In this document: in pieces, positions 8,706-17,301 of the stretch
Layout: every line of letters starts with the position of its first letter
How positions within the stretch are numbered: position 1 is the first letter of the stretch
From: Butyrivibrio sp. INlla18
GTDB lineage: Bacteria > Bacillota > Clostridia > Lachnospirales > Lachnospiraceae
Length of the DNA: 64,000 nt
NCBI RefSeq assembly: GCF_900103635.1
Contig: NZ_FMXK01000010.1
Coordinates: 82,824-146,823, forward strand
Direction of reading: 5' to 3'
Translations under genes and position numbers: made by a program
Notes under the pieces: model-generated
What the model was told of the DNA's origin: nothing
The model's input: the letters and a program-made list of their open reading frames with translations, nothing else
Databases searched by the model: none

Positions 8706-9092
8706 GTGAAAGAGGAAAAGAAAAAAGAGATTATTAGAGTGATCAAGTTTGTATTCTTTTCAATCTCTGCTGGAATAATAGAAATAGCAAGCTTTTCGCT
8801 GCTTACGGAGCTTACAGCCTTGCCTTATTGGCCATGCTATCTGACAGCTCTGGTGTTATCAGTTTTATGGAATTTTACACTTAATCGCAAGTTTACATTT
8901 CAAAGTGCTAATAACGTACCAATAGCTATGATGAAGGTAGCGTTGTTCTATGCGGTATTTACGCCGGTGACTACTATTGGAGGTAACTACCTGGTGGAAA
9001 GCCTTCACTGGAACGAATATCTTGTGACTGGTATCAATATGATCATAAATTTGAGCACTGAATATCTCTATGATAGATTTATCGTATTTTGA
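8706..9092 (+). CDS. GtrA-like membrane protein
   Basis: About 128 residues with four hydrophobic segments and the GtrA/DPMS features: a polar N-terminus, WNFTLNRKFTF between helices 2 and 3, and TEYLYDRFIVF at the end. GtrA-family proteins are thought to flip lipid-linked sugars across the membrane; no partner glycosyltransferase is next to it. GTG at 8706 is preferred because AAGGGGG ends seven bases before it; the TTG two codons earlier is too close. A strong terminator follows. Confidence 0.8.
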   Translation: MKEEKKKEIIRVIKFVFFSISAGIIEIASFSLLTELTALPYWPCYLTALVLSVLWNFTLNRKFTFQSANNVPIAMMKVALFYAVFTPVTTIGGNYLVESLHWNEYLVTGINMIINLSTEYLYDRFIVF

Positions 9093-9132
9093 GACAGCCT
9101 CGATACTCATTGCATTGATGCATAAGACAAAC

Positions 9133-9169
9133 GAAGCGTAGTGGACTAACCACTGCGCTTCTATTTTTT
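9133..9169 (+). terminator. Rho-independent terminator of the GtrA-like gene
   Basis: 12-bp stem GAAGCGTAGTGG/CCACTGCGCTTC with one mismatch, then TATTTTTT on the plus strand. Confidence 0.85.
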
Positions 9170-9401
9170 ACATCTTATATCCACAATCAGACTTCTCTGT
9201 TCCGTCGACGCCAGATTCATAGTGGGCGCGGAATTCCATGTTGATGTCGCGGATCTCTTTTTTGCCATCGATGTAGTCTTGGTACATTTCAGCAAGGCCG
9301 CTCATGCAGCCGTCACAGGAGCCGCTGATATTACCGATGGACTCGGCTACGATTCGTTCTCTTTCTTCTCTTGTTGTATCTTTTATAAGTATTGAATCCA
9401 T
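9168..9401 (-). CDS. Small Cys-containing hypothetical protein
   Basis: 77 residues. The N-terminal half contains GSCDGC within NISGSCDGCMSGLAE, and the end has a further Cys (KSDCGYKM), which suggests metal or redox function, but no family is recognised with confidence. The end of the gene overlaps the tail of the convergent GtrA terminator by a few bases. Confidence 0.65.
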   Translation of the reverse strand: MDSILIKDTTREERERIVAESIGNISGSCDGCMSGLAEMYQDYIDGKKEIRDINMEFRAHYESGVDGTEKSDCGYKM

Positions 9402-9424
9402 TTGGTCTTACCTCGCATCTTCAT

Positions 9425-9466
9425 ATAAATGATCCACTACCCCCGTCCCCCAGGTCCACTTCGGGC
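9425..9466. repeat. Palindromic repeat, type II (CCCCGTCCCC)
   Basis: Carries GATCCACTACCCCCGTCCCC followed by CAGGTCCACTT. The same layout recurs at 19726-19757 and, in part, near 21266. It lies between two minus-strand genes. Confidence 0.65.
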
Positions 9467-9478
9467 ACCATCTATGCA

Positions 9479-9928
9479 TCAGCGCATAAAGTCTTTTGTA
9501 TCTAATAAAATGGTCACTGGTCCGTCATTGACGGATTCTACTTTCATATCGGCTCCAAACTGTCCTGTTCCGACTTCGAAACCTCTTTTCCTACATTCTG
9601 AAACCACAAGCTCGTAGAGGGGCTCTGATATCTCAGGTCTAGCCGCGTCTGTAAAGCCAGGTCTTCTGGAGCTACAATCAGCATAAAGAGTGAACTGGCT
9701 CACGATGAGGAGCTTGGCCCCTGCATCCATAGGGTTGATATTCATCTTGCCGTTCTCATCCTCAAACACTCTAAGGCCGCAGATCTTGTCAGCAATCTTG
9801 ATTGCTTGCTCTTCCTTGTCGTCATTATGAACGCCCAAAAGTACAAGGAAGCCTTTGTCTATGGATGAAACTGTCTTGCCATCTATTGTAACTGATGCTG
9901 ACAGCACTCTGGTCACTACTGCGCGCAT
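9479..9928 (-). CDS. dtd: D-aminoacyl-tRNA deacylase
   Basis: Removes D-amino acids (and glycine from tRNA-Ala) mischarged onto tRNA. The 149-residue length is standard. Both active-site motifs are present: SQFTLYADC in the middle and the cross-subunit Gly-cisPro motif in NDGPVTILLDT near the end; the first strands read MRAVVTRVLSASV. The gene follows the nitroreductase gene by 19 bases on the same strand, so they are probably one transcript. No anomalies. Confidence 0.97.
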   Translation of the reverse strand: MRAVVTRVLSASVTIDGKTVSSIDKGFLVLLGVHNDDKEEQAIKIADKICGLRVFEDENGKMNINPMDAGAKLLIVSQFTLYADCSSRRPGFTDAARPEISEPLYELVVSECRKRGFEVGTGQFGADMKVESVNDGPVTILLDTKDFMR

Positions 9929-9947
9929 ACCTACCCCCTAGATTTAT

Positions 9948-10763
9948 TTAAAATGTGTATGTTGCGATGTATTCCATCTGATCTGGAACGATCAGGTTTG
10001 GCTTTCTTGTAGAAAGAACTGGCTTCCTGCCTTCAGAGATGAGCTGAGTCTCGAAGTGGTACATGGCAATTCCCAGATCGATCTTCTGAATGTCGTAGTC
10101 AGGTGTATCGAAGCCTTTATCTTTTTTCTCATAGAAGTGAGCTTTGTTGTCCTCGATAAGGATTCTCCAAGGCTGCTTGTTAACTGCTGATGGAGCGATC
10201 CTAACTGCCTCAAGGTCGTCCATAAGGCCGTGGCCTACAGCGTAGGTTCTATCAAGTGGCATTGCAAAGTCTCTTACGAAAAAGAGCTCTTCCATCTTCA
10301 TTCTGGATTCTGCCTTAACACCTTTACGCATGAGTGTTTCTTTGATGGACATCTTCTGAGCTGGTCTTCCAAGTGGTGATACACAAGGCATGATCTCGTC
10401 TTCTGAGAGTTTAGCTGCTGCCTCGAACTTCTCTCTTGGCATTGTGCCGCCGATCCATGCTGTGCCAAAACCAAGCTCTAATGCTTTCATCTGGAGCATT
10501 TCAAAACTATATCCATATGCCTCTTCGGCATTTTCCTGTTTCTTTACAGAAGCTACAATGTACATCTTCTCCCCTGCAAGGACAGGACTTGATAACTTAT
10601 TGGCCTCTGCATCAAGGAACTCAAATCTTACATTGATCCCGTATGGGTTGGTAATCTCTGAAACGTAGTCTTTTAACTCATCTATGAGCCTTGGATCTGG
10701 CATCTGGCCATCGAAGGTTCTTACGCTTCTTCTTTTCCTTGCTAAATCAATAAATGTTGACAT
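9948..10763 (-). CDS. Nitroreductase family protein, TM1586-like
   Basis: FMN-dependent oxidoreductase fold made of two half-repeats, as in the TM1586 nitroreductase family: RKRRSVRTFDGQ at the N-terminus and APSAVNKQPWRI in the second half, with GFGTAWIGG between them. It likely reduces nitro or quinone-type compounds with NAD(P)H in the cytoplasm; substrate unknown. 271 residues is typical. Probably co-transcribed with dtd. Confidence 0.85.
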   Translation of the reverse strand: MSTFIDLARKRRSVRTFDGQMPDPRLIDELKDYVSEITNPYGINVRFEFLDAEANKLSSPVLAGEKMYIVASVKKQENAEEAYGYSFEMLQMKALELGFGTAWIGGTMPREKFEAAAKLSEDEIMPCVSPLGRPAQKMSIKETLMRKGVKAESRMKMEELFFVRDFAMPLDRTYAVGHGLMDDLEAVRIAPSAVNKQPWRILIEDNKAHFYEKKDKGFDTPDYDIQKIDLGIAMYHFETQLISEGRKPVLSTRKPNLIVPDQMEYIATYTF

Positions 10764-10866
10764 AAATCTTTTCTCTTCCTTTTATTACGTTTTCCGAAAA
10801 AGATTATACCACTATTATGATTTTTTCCAATTAAATTGGTATTTGAAAAATTTGTGAACTTTTTTG

Positions 10867-11799
10867 TCAAAAAATTGAATGTCGGTCAGTAGATATGAGT
10901 CTGTCCCTTATCCTCTTTTCATTGAGTCCTTTGCCAATAAAAACGCACTGAGTCCCGTCATCTGGCGAATCAGTTATGGCGTACATTTTGTCAGCAAGGT
11001 CAAAGCGAAGGAGTTCGCTTCCAACCCAGATAGTGCCTTTGGCCCTTGAGATGAGCCCAAACTCGCCGTGGAGACAGTCTTCTAGAAGCTGCACCAGCTG
11101 ACCGGGATTTTGAAGTCCTGCCTTAGTGACTGTTACCTGGGAAAAGACATCCTTTAGGTCCTTAAGCTTTTCTTTCTTTTCTAAAGACGTTTCATCTACT
11201 TCTGTTTCCATGAGGCTATCCCACCACTTGCCATCCATCTGAGAATAGTGGCGATCAGTGATCTTGGCCTTTGGATTTATTTTTAAGATCTCATTCGTTA
11301 CTTCTTTTAACTGGTCTGGATCTGTATGTTCACATTTAGAAAAAACTACGCAGGATGCGTTTGCAATCTGGTCCCTATAAAGTTCAGGGTATTCCTTCAT
11401 GTTGCTCCTAAAGGTCTCAGGACAAAGAACTACGATGGGCTCTAGGAGAAAGACTGCCCTTCCAAGTATAGGCTTTAGGTTCTCTATGATACTGCTGAGC
11501 CTTCCTACGCCTGTGGGCTCTATTATGAGGTACTCAGGACTTAGGGATGAAAAGATTGCCAGAACTGAATTTACAAAGCTGTCTTTCATGGTACAGCACA
11601 CGCAGCCTTCCATGAATTCCAGGATCTTTATTTCATTGTCATTCCCGGCGGAGGCCTTCTGGAGCTCTAGGGCATCGAGGTTGTTGGCTCCGTACTCATT
11701 TTCCATGATGACGGGGCGCTTATTGGTTCTTGTAATAAGCTCTTTGATGAATGTGGTCTTACCTGCCCCCAAAAAGCCTGATACGAGTAATATCTGCAT
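10867..11799 (-). CDS. CobW/P47K family GTPase (metal-handling)
   Basis: G3E-family GTPase: Walker A GFLGAGKT, the ENEYG segment, the metal-binding CVCC within EGCVCCTMKDS, and SKCE in place of NKxD. Family members (CobW, YjiA, ZNG) deliver or insert metal ions such as zinc or cobalt into client enzymes. The C-terminal half is the usual smaller CobW_C region. The ATG at 11799 is chosen over a TTG six codons upstream because it begins the first strand directly. The neighbour is a zinc alcohol dehydrogenase, a possible client, though this is only proximity. Confidence 0.87.
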   Translation of the reverse strand: MQILLVSGFLGAGKTTFIKELITRTNKRPVIMENEYGANNLDALELQKASAGNDNEIKILEFMEGCVCCTMKDSFVNSVLAIFSSLSPEYLIIEPTGVGRLSSIIENLKPILGRAVFLLEPIVVLCPETFRSNMKEYPELYRDQIANASCVVFSKCEHTDPDQLKEVTNEILKINPKAKITDRHYSQMDGKWWDSLMETEVDETSLEKKEKLKDLKDVFSQVTVTKAGLQNPGQLVQLLEDCLHGEFGLISRAKGTIWVGSELLRFDLADKMYAITDSPDDGTQCVFIGKGLNEKRIRDRLISTDRHSIF

Positions 11800-11858
11800 A
11801 GTAGTCGGTCCTATCAATTAGATAGGGCGGCCCTTGGACCGCCCCTTAAGTTTTGTTA

Positions 11859-12926
11859 TCATGGCTGATTGTCTAAGATGACAACTGGCTTGATGAGGTC
11901 TGCTGGCTTATCTTTCATGAGCTGCAGAGCCTCTGGGATGTGCTCCCATCCGTGGAATACGTGAGTTGAAAGCTTGCTGACATCAAGCTTACCTGATGAA
12001 ACAAGTGCGCCGAGTTTCTCCATACGGAGTCTTCCACCTGGCATGAGGCCGCCCTGAAGCTGCTTGTGTCCCATTCCTACGCCCCACTCTACGCGAGGGA
12101 TAGTGATATAGTCGCCGCTTCCAAGGTAGTTGACGTTACCGATCTTGCCGCCTGGCTTAAGGGATTTTACAGCTGACTCAAAGGTCTGCACTCCGCCGCC
12201 AGCAACAACTACTCTGTCAACGCCCTTGCCGTCTGTCATAGCAAGAACCTGATCTTCGATAGTTCCATTTTTGTAGCTGATAAACTCGTCAGCTCCGTAG
12301 AACTTGGCTGCTTCTACACATGTAGGTCGTGTGCCTACTGCGATGATACGTGAAGCACCACGCAAACGTGCACCTGCAACGCTCATGAGACCAACAGGTC
12401 CGATACCGATCACGAGAACAGTATCACCAAACTGAATGTCAGCCAGCTCTACGCCGTGGAAGCCTGTAGGAACCATATCTGAAAGCATACATGCATCTTC
12501 AAGGCTCATACCTTCTGGCATGTGTGCAAGGTTACCGTCTGCATCATTTACATGGAAAAATTCTGAATCGAGACCATCTTTGAAGTTTGAGAACTTCCAG
12601 CCCGCAAGCATTCCGCCTGAGTGCATTGAATATCCTGCCTGAGCTTCAAGTGAATTCCAATCTGGGGTGATAGCAGGTACCAATACCTTGTCGCCTGGCT
12701 TAAAGTCTTTTACCATACTACCAACTTCTACGACCTCAGCACATCCTTCATGGCCAAGGATCATGTTGTGACGATCGCCTACTGCGCCTTCCCAAACGGT
12801 GTGTACGTCAGATGTACAGATCGCGATTGCGAGAGGACGGCAGATAGCGTCCATTGGGCCGCAAGCTGGGCGTTCTTTCTCGATCCAGCCCACCTCGCCG
12901 ATTTTGAGCATTGCAAAACCTTTCAT
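11859..12926 (-). CDS. adh: NADP-dependent secondary alcohol dehydrogenase (isopropanol type)
   Basis: Medium-chain zinc alcohol dehydrogenase very like the Clostridium beijerinckii and Thermoanaerobacter brockii enzymes that interconvert acetone and isopropanol (and other secondary alcohols). The catalytic zinc ligands fall at exactly their known positions, C37, H59 and D150. The Rossmann motif GIGPVG is followed by G-T-R (198-200), matching the GSR triad that binds the NADP phosphate. Structural-zinc cysteines are absent, as in that subfamily. 355 residues. A long palindromic repeat lies upstream. Confidence 0.93.
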   Translation of the reverse strand: MKGFAMLKIGEVGWIEKERPACGPMDAICRPLAIAICTSDVHTVWEGAVGDRHNMILGHEGCAEVVEVGSMVKDFKPGDKVLVPAITPDWNSLEAQAGYSMHSGGMLAGWKFSNFKDGLDSEFFHVNDADGNLAHMPEGMSLEDACMLSDMVPTGFHGVELADIQFGDTVLVIGIGPVGLMSVAGARLRGASRIIAVGTRPTCVEAAKFYGADEFISYKNGTIEDQVLAMTDGKGVDRVVVAGGGVQTFESAVKSLKPGGKIGNVNYLGSGDYITIPRVEWGVGMGHKQLQGGLMPGGRLRMEKLGALVSSGKLDVSKLSTHVFHGWEHIPEALQLMKDKPADLIKPVVILDNQP

Positions 12927-13023
12927 ATACCTTCTCCTTCCGTATTCTTTTTATGTATTCCCCAATACACGTAATATTATGTATATTATATCGTGAAGAG
13001 TTCCGTTGGCACAAGGCTTTTTA

Positions 13024-13095
13024 ATGAGCCCTAGGGACGGAGGTTGGAGCTCATTTTTCCCAAAATGAGCTCCAACCTCCGTCCCTAGGGCTCAT
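13024..13095. repeat. Long palindromic repeat, type I (copy A)
   Basis: Perfect 34-bp inverted repeat with a TCCC loop. Arms contain CCCTAGGGACGGAGG and GAGCTCATTTT. It lies between divergent genes (adh and the MFS gene), so it cannot be a simple terminator of both. Near-identical copies are at 15601 and 16844. Confidence 0.95.
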
Positions 13096-13209
13096 CGTCT
13101 TTCCGTATTGGAAAGTTTTTTCTCTCGCAACTGGATAAATGGTATGTTAAAATGCAAGTAAAGAGCTTGTACACTTAGTCATAGAATATAGATGAAATGA
13201 GGAGACACT

Positions 13210-14502
13210 ATGGCTAAGGAACTAAAGTACAAGGATATTATCAAGAACAGAGAATATAGAAAGCTTCTTTTTACTAATCTGATCAACAGATTTGGTGATT
13301 CAGTGGATGCAATTGCCTTCACCTGGCTTGTGTATCAGATTACTCACAGCGCCTCATGGTCTGCGCTGATATTTGGACTTAACGTACTTCCAAACATCAT
13401 CGTGCAGCCTTTTTCCGGAGCACTTGTTGAAAAACTGGACAAAAAGAAGGTCATCGTTGGCACACATATTTTGAGAGGTCTCGTGATCTCTGGCTTTGTG
13501 GCTATGTACCTTATGGGCGTGGTAAACCCTATCATGATGGCTGTGTTCACACTTGCTATCACAACTATCGAGTCATTTAACCTGCCTGCATCTACAGCTT
13601 TTATCCCTACAGTTATAAGGAAGGAGCACTTAACTCACGCAATGAGCCTTAACTCAACTCTTTCTAACACTGTAGCACTTATCGGTACTGGTCTTGCAGG
13701 TATCATCATTGCAAAGTTTGGCGTATATACTGCAATGCTCATCGATGCGGCTACCTTCTTCATGGCTGCTATTGGAACCTGGTCACTTAAGACTACTACT
13801 CCGGAAGTACCTGCCACTGAGGCCTCAGAAGCTGTGCAGGCACCTGCTGCCAAGGAATCATATCTTTCTCTTTTGAAGGGGGGATTTGATTACGTTAAAA
13901 AGAGCCGTGTGATCCTGAACTACTGCCTTATTGCTATAGTTCTTAATTTCCTCTTGGTGCCACTTAATTCACTTCAGGCTCCTATCGTAGAGGATGTGTT
14001 CAAGATGGGCTCAGAGCTTTTGAGCGTAATGGGTATGGCTGCTGCGATCGGCGCTATCATTGGTTCAGCTCTTGTTCCTATGTTTGCTGAAAAGATGTCA
14101 GCCAAGCAGATCCTGGTAATCTGCGGAATTGCTCTTGGAACGGGAATGTACCTTATTACACTTGGCAGATTTACAAATGGCGCGGCTATTCCAGGATATC
14201 TTTTAACAGCGCTTAGTTTCATGATCATGATGTGCTCAGCATCTATAATCGGCGGAACTCTTAGCATTCAGTTTGTTAAGAGCGTAGATCAGAGATACCT
14301 AGCTAGAGCTGCTGCGGTATTCAATGCTTCATCTACTGCTGCAACTCCACTTGGCTCACTTCTCATCTCTTTTGCCGCATTAAAACTTAGCGCAGCTACT
14401 CTTATCGGCGGAAGCGCCATACTTGCAATACTACTCTTTGTTCTCGTAGCATTTAGTCATATGAATTTCGAATTGAAGGAAGAATTGCCAGATGCAACTT
14501 AA
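13210..14502 (+). CDS. MFS transporter
   Basis: 430 residues with about 12 membrane segments in two halves; the central loop (near 195-215) is rich in Ala, Pro and Glu. The N-terminal FGDSVDAIAFTWLVYQIT and the charged loop DKKKVIVGTHILRG match the drug/metabolite efflux branch of the major facilitator superfamily (MFS_3-like). Substrate unknown. GAGGAG lies upstream of the ATG. Its last codons overlap the start of the HTH regulator by 11 bases, so the two are coupled and the regulator probably controls the pump. Confidence 0.9.
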   Translation: MAKELKYKDIIKNREYRKLLFTNLINRFGDSVDAIAFTWLVYQITHSASWSALIFGLNVLPNIIVQPFSGALVEKLDKKKVIVGTHILRGLVISGFVAMYLMGVVNPIMMAVFTLAITTIESFNLPASTAFIPTVIRKEHLTHAMSLNSTLSNTVALIGTGLAGIIIAKFGVYTAMLIDAATFFMAAIGTWSLKTTTPEVPATEASEAVQAPAAKESYLSLLKGGFDYVKKSRVILNYCLIAIVLNFLLVPLNSLQAPIVEDVFKMGSELLSVMGMAAAIGAIIGSALVPMFAEKMSAKQILVICGIALGTGMYLITLGRFTNGAAIPGYLLTALSFMIMMCSASIIGGTLSIQFVKSVDQRYLARAAAVFNASSTAATPLGSLLISFAALKLSAATLIGGSAILAILLFVLVAFSHMNFELKEELPDAT

Positions 14503-15604
14503 GCTAGCGGAAAACATCAAGAGATATAGAAAGGAAATGGGACTTACCCAGGACGGACTAGCAGAAGCCCTGGGCGTTACCATTGGTGCGGTCTCCAAGT
14601 GGGAAAACGGCAACAACGTGCCGGATATCACGACACTCATGGAGCTTGCAAATCTTTATAACATCTCTATGGATGAGCTCCTTAGCTATGACAAATCTTC
14701 CAAAAATATAGACAAGATGGTAGAGACTATCGAAAATCTCTGCGACGAACACAAATTTGAAGAGGCGGTTCTAGAGGCTAATAGCGCCCTTACTCGCTAT
14801 TCTCACACCTTCAAGGTTCTTTTGGCCTGCGCCAAGCTATACTACTACAAGTCTTACGCAGACATGAACGACAAGGACTGTGACACGGCTATTGACCTTA
14901 TGAATCGCTGTCTTGAGTACTTTTCACAGAACACTGATCCCGAGGTCAAGGAGTTCACTATACGCCTTTACATTGCTGAGCTTTATATGAAAAAAGATCC
15001 TGACAAAGCCCTTGCCGAGCTTAAGAATATCAACTACAACGGCTGCAATGACGCTATTATTGGTCAGCTTCTTTTAGATATGCACAATAGAGAGGAATGT
15101 CTTGAGTATAGTTCCATGGCGCTACTGCGCAACTTTGGAGTTCAGTACCAGCTTATGACGAATATGTCTCTTGCTGTTGCTTCTTCTGGTAAGGCCAAGG
15201 ATCTTAGGATGGCTGTTGACCTTTTGGATGCATCGATCGTCATATTAGATGCCTACGCCGTTCCTGATTCTATTGGCTATACTCACAAGTTAAAGACCAT
15301 ATCTCTTATCATAAGGGCTTGGTGGTTTGCTTGTCTCAAGGAATATGACGCTATGGAAGAGTCCGTCCGGGATTCCTACAACCTTGCGGTTACATATGAC
15401 AAGACTCCTCACAAGTCTTCTGAACTTTCTACAAGTATCCGTTTTTACCTATGTAAGCACAAATCGTCCGTTTACGATTCTCTGGATGCTACTGCTGTTT
15501 CGGGAATTGAAGCTCTTTTCTCCCAGAAGATCGATGGCTCCAACAAGATAAACCACAAGCATTTGGGGAAAGTTATCGAGTGCTGGAATCGAATGAAAAA
15601 ATGA
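14492..15604 (+). CDS. XRE-type HTH regulator with C-terminal helical repeats
   Basis: Residues 1-65 form a Cro/CI-type HTH (RYRKEMGLTQDGLAEALGV, then GAVSKWENG). The rest of the 370 residues is helical and looks like TPR-type repeats, as in regulators that bind a peptide or small ligand. It overlaps the MFS gene, giving a pump-plus-regulator operon. The TGA stop at 15602-15604 is supplied by the palindromic repeat that begins there, so the original C-terminus may have been altered by its insertion. Confidence 0.85.
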   Translation: MQLKLAENIKRYRKEMGLTQDGLAEALGVTIGAVSKWENGNNVPDITTLMELANLYNISMDELLSYDKSSKNIDKMVETIENLCDEHKFEEAVLEANSALTRYSHTFKVLLACAKLYYYKSYADMNDKDCDTAIDLMNRCLEYFSQNTDPEVKEFTIRLYIAELYMKKDPDKALAELKNINYNGCNDAIIGQLLLDMHNREECLEYSSMALLRNFGVQYQLMTNMSLAVASSGKAKDLRMAVDLLDASIVILDAYAVPDSIGYTHKLKTISLIIRAWWFACLKEYDAMEESVRDSYNLAVTYDKTPHKSSELSTSIRFYLCKHKSSVYDSLDATAVSGIEALFSQKIDGSNKINHKHLGKVIECWNRMKK

Positions 15605-15671
15605 GCCCTAGGGACGGAGGTTAGAGCTCATTTTTTCCAAAATGAGCTCCAACCTCCGTCCCTAGGGCTCA
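15601..15671. repeat. Long palindromic repeat, type I (copy B)
   Basis: Same arms as copy A with one mismatch in the stem (GGTTAGAG against CTCCAACC). Its outer TGA is the stop codon of the HTH regulator. It may also act as a terminator, since the plus-strand 3' side runs into A-rich DNA on one side only. Confidence 0.95.
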
Positions 15672-15681
15672 AAAAAACCAG

Positions 15682-15918
15682 TTATGCGTTCTTGAGCTCT
15701 TTGTACTGAGCACTTGATAGAACTTCTGAATCACCGCAGCATGGGCAAAGCAAAAGACGCTTTGATGTCCATCCAAGTACTGGGATGTAGAACAGTGTGA
15801 AGTAAGTCTTCTGTCTAGCAAGACTACGCTGTACCTGGTGATGACAGTTTGGACAAACCTCTGTGCCGTAGTTTCTATCTATTTTCATTTTCTTTTTTGT
15901 TCCGTATACGATTATCAT
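15682..15918 (-). CDS. Zinc-ribbon protein
   Basis: 78 residues with two Cys pairs, CPNC near 22-25 and CPCC near 58-61, around a hydrophobic segment YFTLFYIPVLGWTSKRLLL. This is the zinc-ribbon_15-type layout; the aromatic segment may pack against a membrane. AGGAGG precedes the ATG. Role unknown. It follows the next upstream gene by 15 bases and is probably in one transcript with it. Confidence 0.75.
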   Translation of the reverse strand: MIIVYGTKKKMKIDRNYGTEVCPNCHHQVQRSLARQKTYFTLFYIPVLGWTSKRLLLCPCCGDSEVLSSAQYKELKNA

Positions 15919-15933
15919 CTGACCTTCCTCCTA

Positions 15934-16359
15934 TTAACCTACAAGATTTGCTGCATTGGCCTGTGCGCGCTGCATAAGTGTTCCGAGCGCTGTTGTGAAA
16001 TCAGCTACATTCTGGTTCTTGGAACATTTTGAGAAGTAGAACAATTCGTTGTTCTTGGTCTCAACTGCGATTGCCATGAAATTGTAATCGTATGATCCAT
16101 AGAAGCAGTTAGATCTGTAAACGTTAACGATATCCTGAATAGGAAGGATCACGATGGATCTCTTGAAATCTCCATAGTAGCAAACATAATTTGCTGTGAT
16201 CATGATCTGGGCTTTGGAAAGGTTCATTGCACCTGCTGCCTGTGCCTCTGTGCACATAGCGTTGAGATACTCCTGTCCGCGACCACCCTGTAATGCTTTC
16301 ATTACATTTTCAACGTTTTTTTCTTTTGTAAAGTCGAATACTTTTTCAAACTTTGCCAT
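15934..16359 (-). CDS. Hypothetical PH-like protein
   Basis: 141 residues starting MAKFEKVFDFTKEKN. The C-terminal half (RSIVILPIQDIVNVYRSN, then AIAVETKNNELFYFSK) alternates strands as in bacterial PH-like domains, but this is a fold guess. GGAGGAGAG precedes the ATG at 16359; ten codons upstream of it are in frame but lack a ribosome site. Probable operon with the zinc-ribbon gene. Confidence 0.65.
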   Translation of the reverse strand: MAKFEKVFDFTKEKNVENVMKALQGGRGQEYLNAMCTEAQAAGAMNLSKAQIMITANYVCYYGDFKRSIVILPIQDIVNVYRSNCFYGSYDYNFMAIAVETKNNELFYFSKCSKNQNVADFTTALGTLMQRAQANAANLVG

Positions 16360-16423
16360 TCTCTCTCCTCCTTTGTGAATACCCACCAAGGAGAAATTAT
16401 AAACTTTTTTCGCAAAGAAACAA

Positions 16424-16816
16424 TTATTCTAATCCGAAAGTTTCGCCAAATATGAGTACTGCATTTCGCACACAGTCTTCACATGGACATAATGGTTTAC
16501 CGTCTGTCATTGCCTTCAGATCCTTGCACTTTAAGGCTCCGCATCTTCTTGCAAACTCTTCCTGGATCTGTCTTGTAAGTCCAAGTGTTCCCTGTCCTTC
16601 TGTCTTAAGACCAGTGATCATACCTGCGCCAATCAGTGCTCCGCAGGTTGCCTCAAGATTTCCCATACCTGCGCAGAAGCCAGCAGATATCTGTTTTAAC
16701 TGCTCTTCTGATAAGCTAGTCTGATCTGCCAACGCAGTAGTGACTGCCTGAGCGCAGTTGTATTTGCCTGAAAGTTTCATTTCTACAGCTTTTTCAGCTC
16801 TTTCTTGTAAAGTCAT
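16424..16816 (-). CDS. C_GCAxxG_C_C family redox protein
   Basis: 130 residues with the family signature: NCAQAV near the N-terminus, FCAGMGN-x3-TCGALIGAGM in the middle, then CGALKCKDL and CPCEDCV. The six or more conserved cysteines suggest metal or Fe-S binding; the family is related to the split-Soret cytochrome domain and is common in anaerobes, with no defined reaction. Palindromic repeat copy C lies just upstream. Confidence 0.88.
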   Translation of the reverse strand: MTLQERAEKAVEMKLSGKYNCAQAVTTALADQTSLSEEQLKQISAGFCAGMGNLEATCGALIGAGMITGLKTEGQGTLGLTRQIQEEFARRCGALKCKDLKAMTDGKPLCPCEDCVRNAVLIFGETFGLE

Positions 16817-16843
16817 AATTCTCCACCTTTCCTTTCTGAAAAA

Positions 16844-16915
16844 ATGAGCCCCAGGGACGGAGGTTGGAGCTCATTTCTCCCAAAATGAGCTCCAACCTCC
16901 GTCCCTAGGGCTCAT
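16844..16915. repeat. Long palindromic repeat, type I (copy C)
   Basis: Same 34-base arms as copy A with two small changes (CCCCAGGG, CATTTC). Its outer TGA on the minus strand is the stop codon of the small membrane protein at 16912. Confidence 0.95.
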
Positions 16916-17229
16916 TCATGTGCTTCAAGTTTTTTTGCATCTTTGCAGAATATGTATGTATACGCTGTAAATCCAAGGGTAAAGACAAGCAGTCCTCCCC
17001 AAGCAACTACAAATGCAAAAAAGAAAACGCAGTATAACTGCAAGGTGTCCACAAATGCTGGGAAGCCATATACAATTTCGACTGGAGCATTTCCAAAGGA
17101 CTCTCTAAAAGGAATGGTTCCGTGAACTGCGGAATAAATGCATTCCTTAAGCACATTGATGACTGGAATCGCTGTGATCATCCACAAAATAACGTCGATT
17201 GCAATAGTAATTCTTTTTCTTGTTTCCAT
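16912..17229 (-). CDS. Small two-pass membrane protein
   Basis: 105 residues with hydrophobic segments near 8-28 and 62-92, a loop containing IPFRESFGNAPVEIVYGF, and a charged end KDAKKLEAHE. No family recognised. The TGA stop lies inside the palindromic repeat, so the native C-terminus may once have been longer. A terminator hairpin lies upstream, so it is transcribed separately from metY. Confidence 0.6.
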   Translation of the reverse strand: METRKRITIAIDVILWMITAIPVINVLKECIYSAVHGTIPFRESFGNAPVEIVYGFPAFVDTLQLYCVFFFAFVVAWGGLLVFTLGFTAYTYIFCKDAKKLEAHE

Positions 17230-17251
17230 AACTCTTTTCCCTTTTATAAAT

Positions 17252-17284
17252 AAAAAAGCGGCAAGCCTTGGCCTGCCGCTTTGA
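17252..17284 (-). terminator. Rho-independent terminator of metY
   Basis: AAAGCGGCA/TGCCGCTTT stem with GGCC core pairing and a minus-strand T-run. Confidence 0.88.
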
Positions 17285-17301
17285 CTTATTCAGTTATTAT
17301 A

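Noticed and set aside
13024..13095. Ordinary terminator
   Set aside because: It lies between divergent genes and has no clear T-run; it is a member of a dispersed repeat family.
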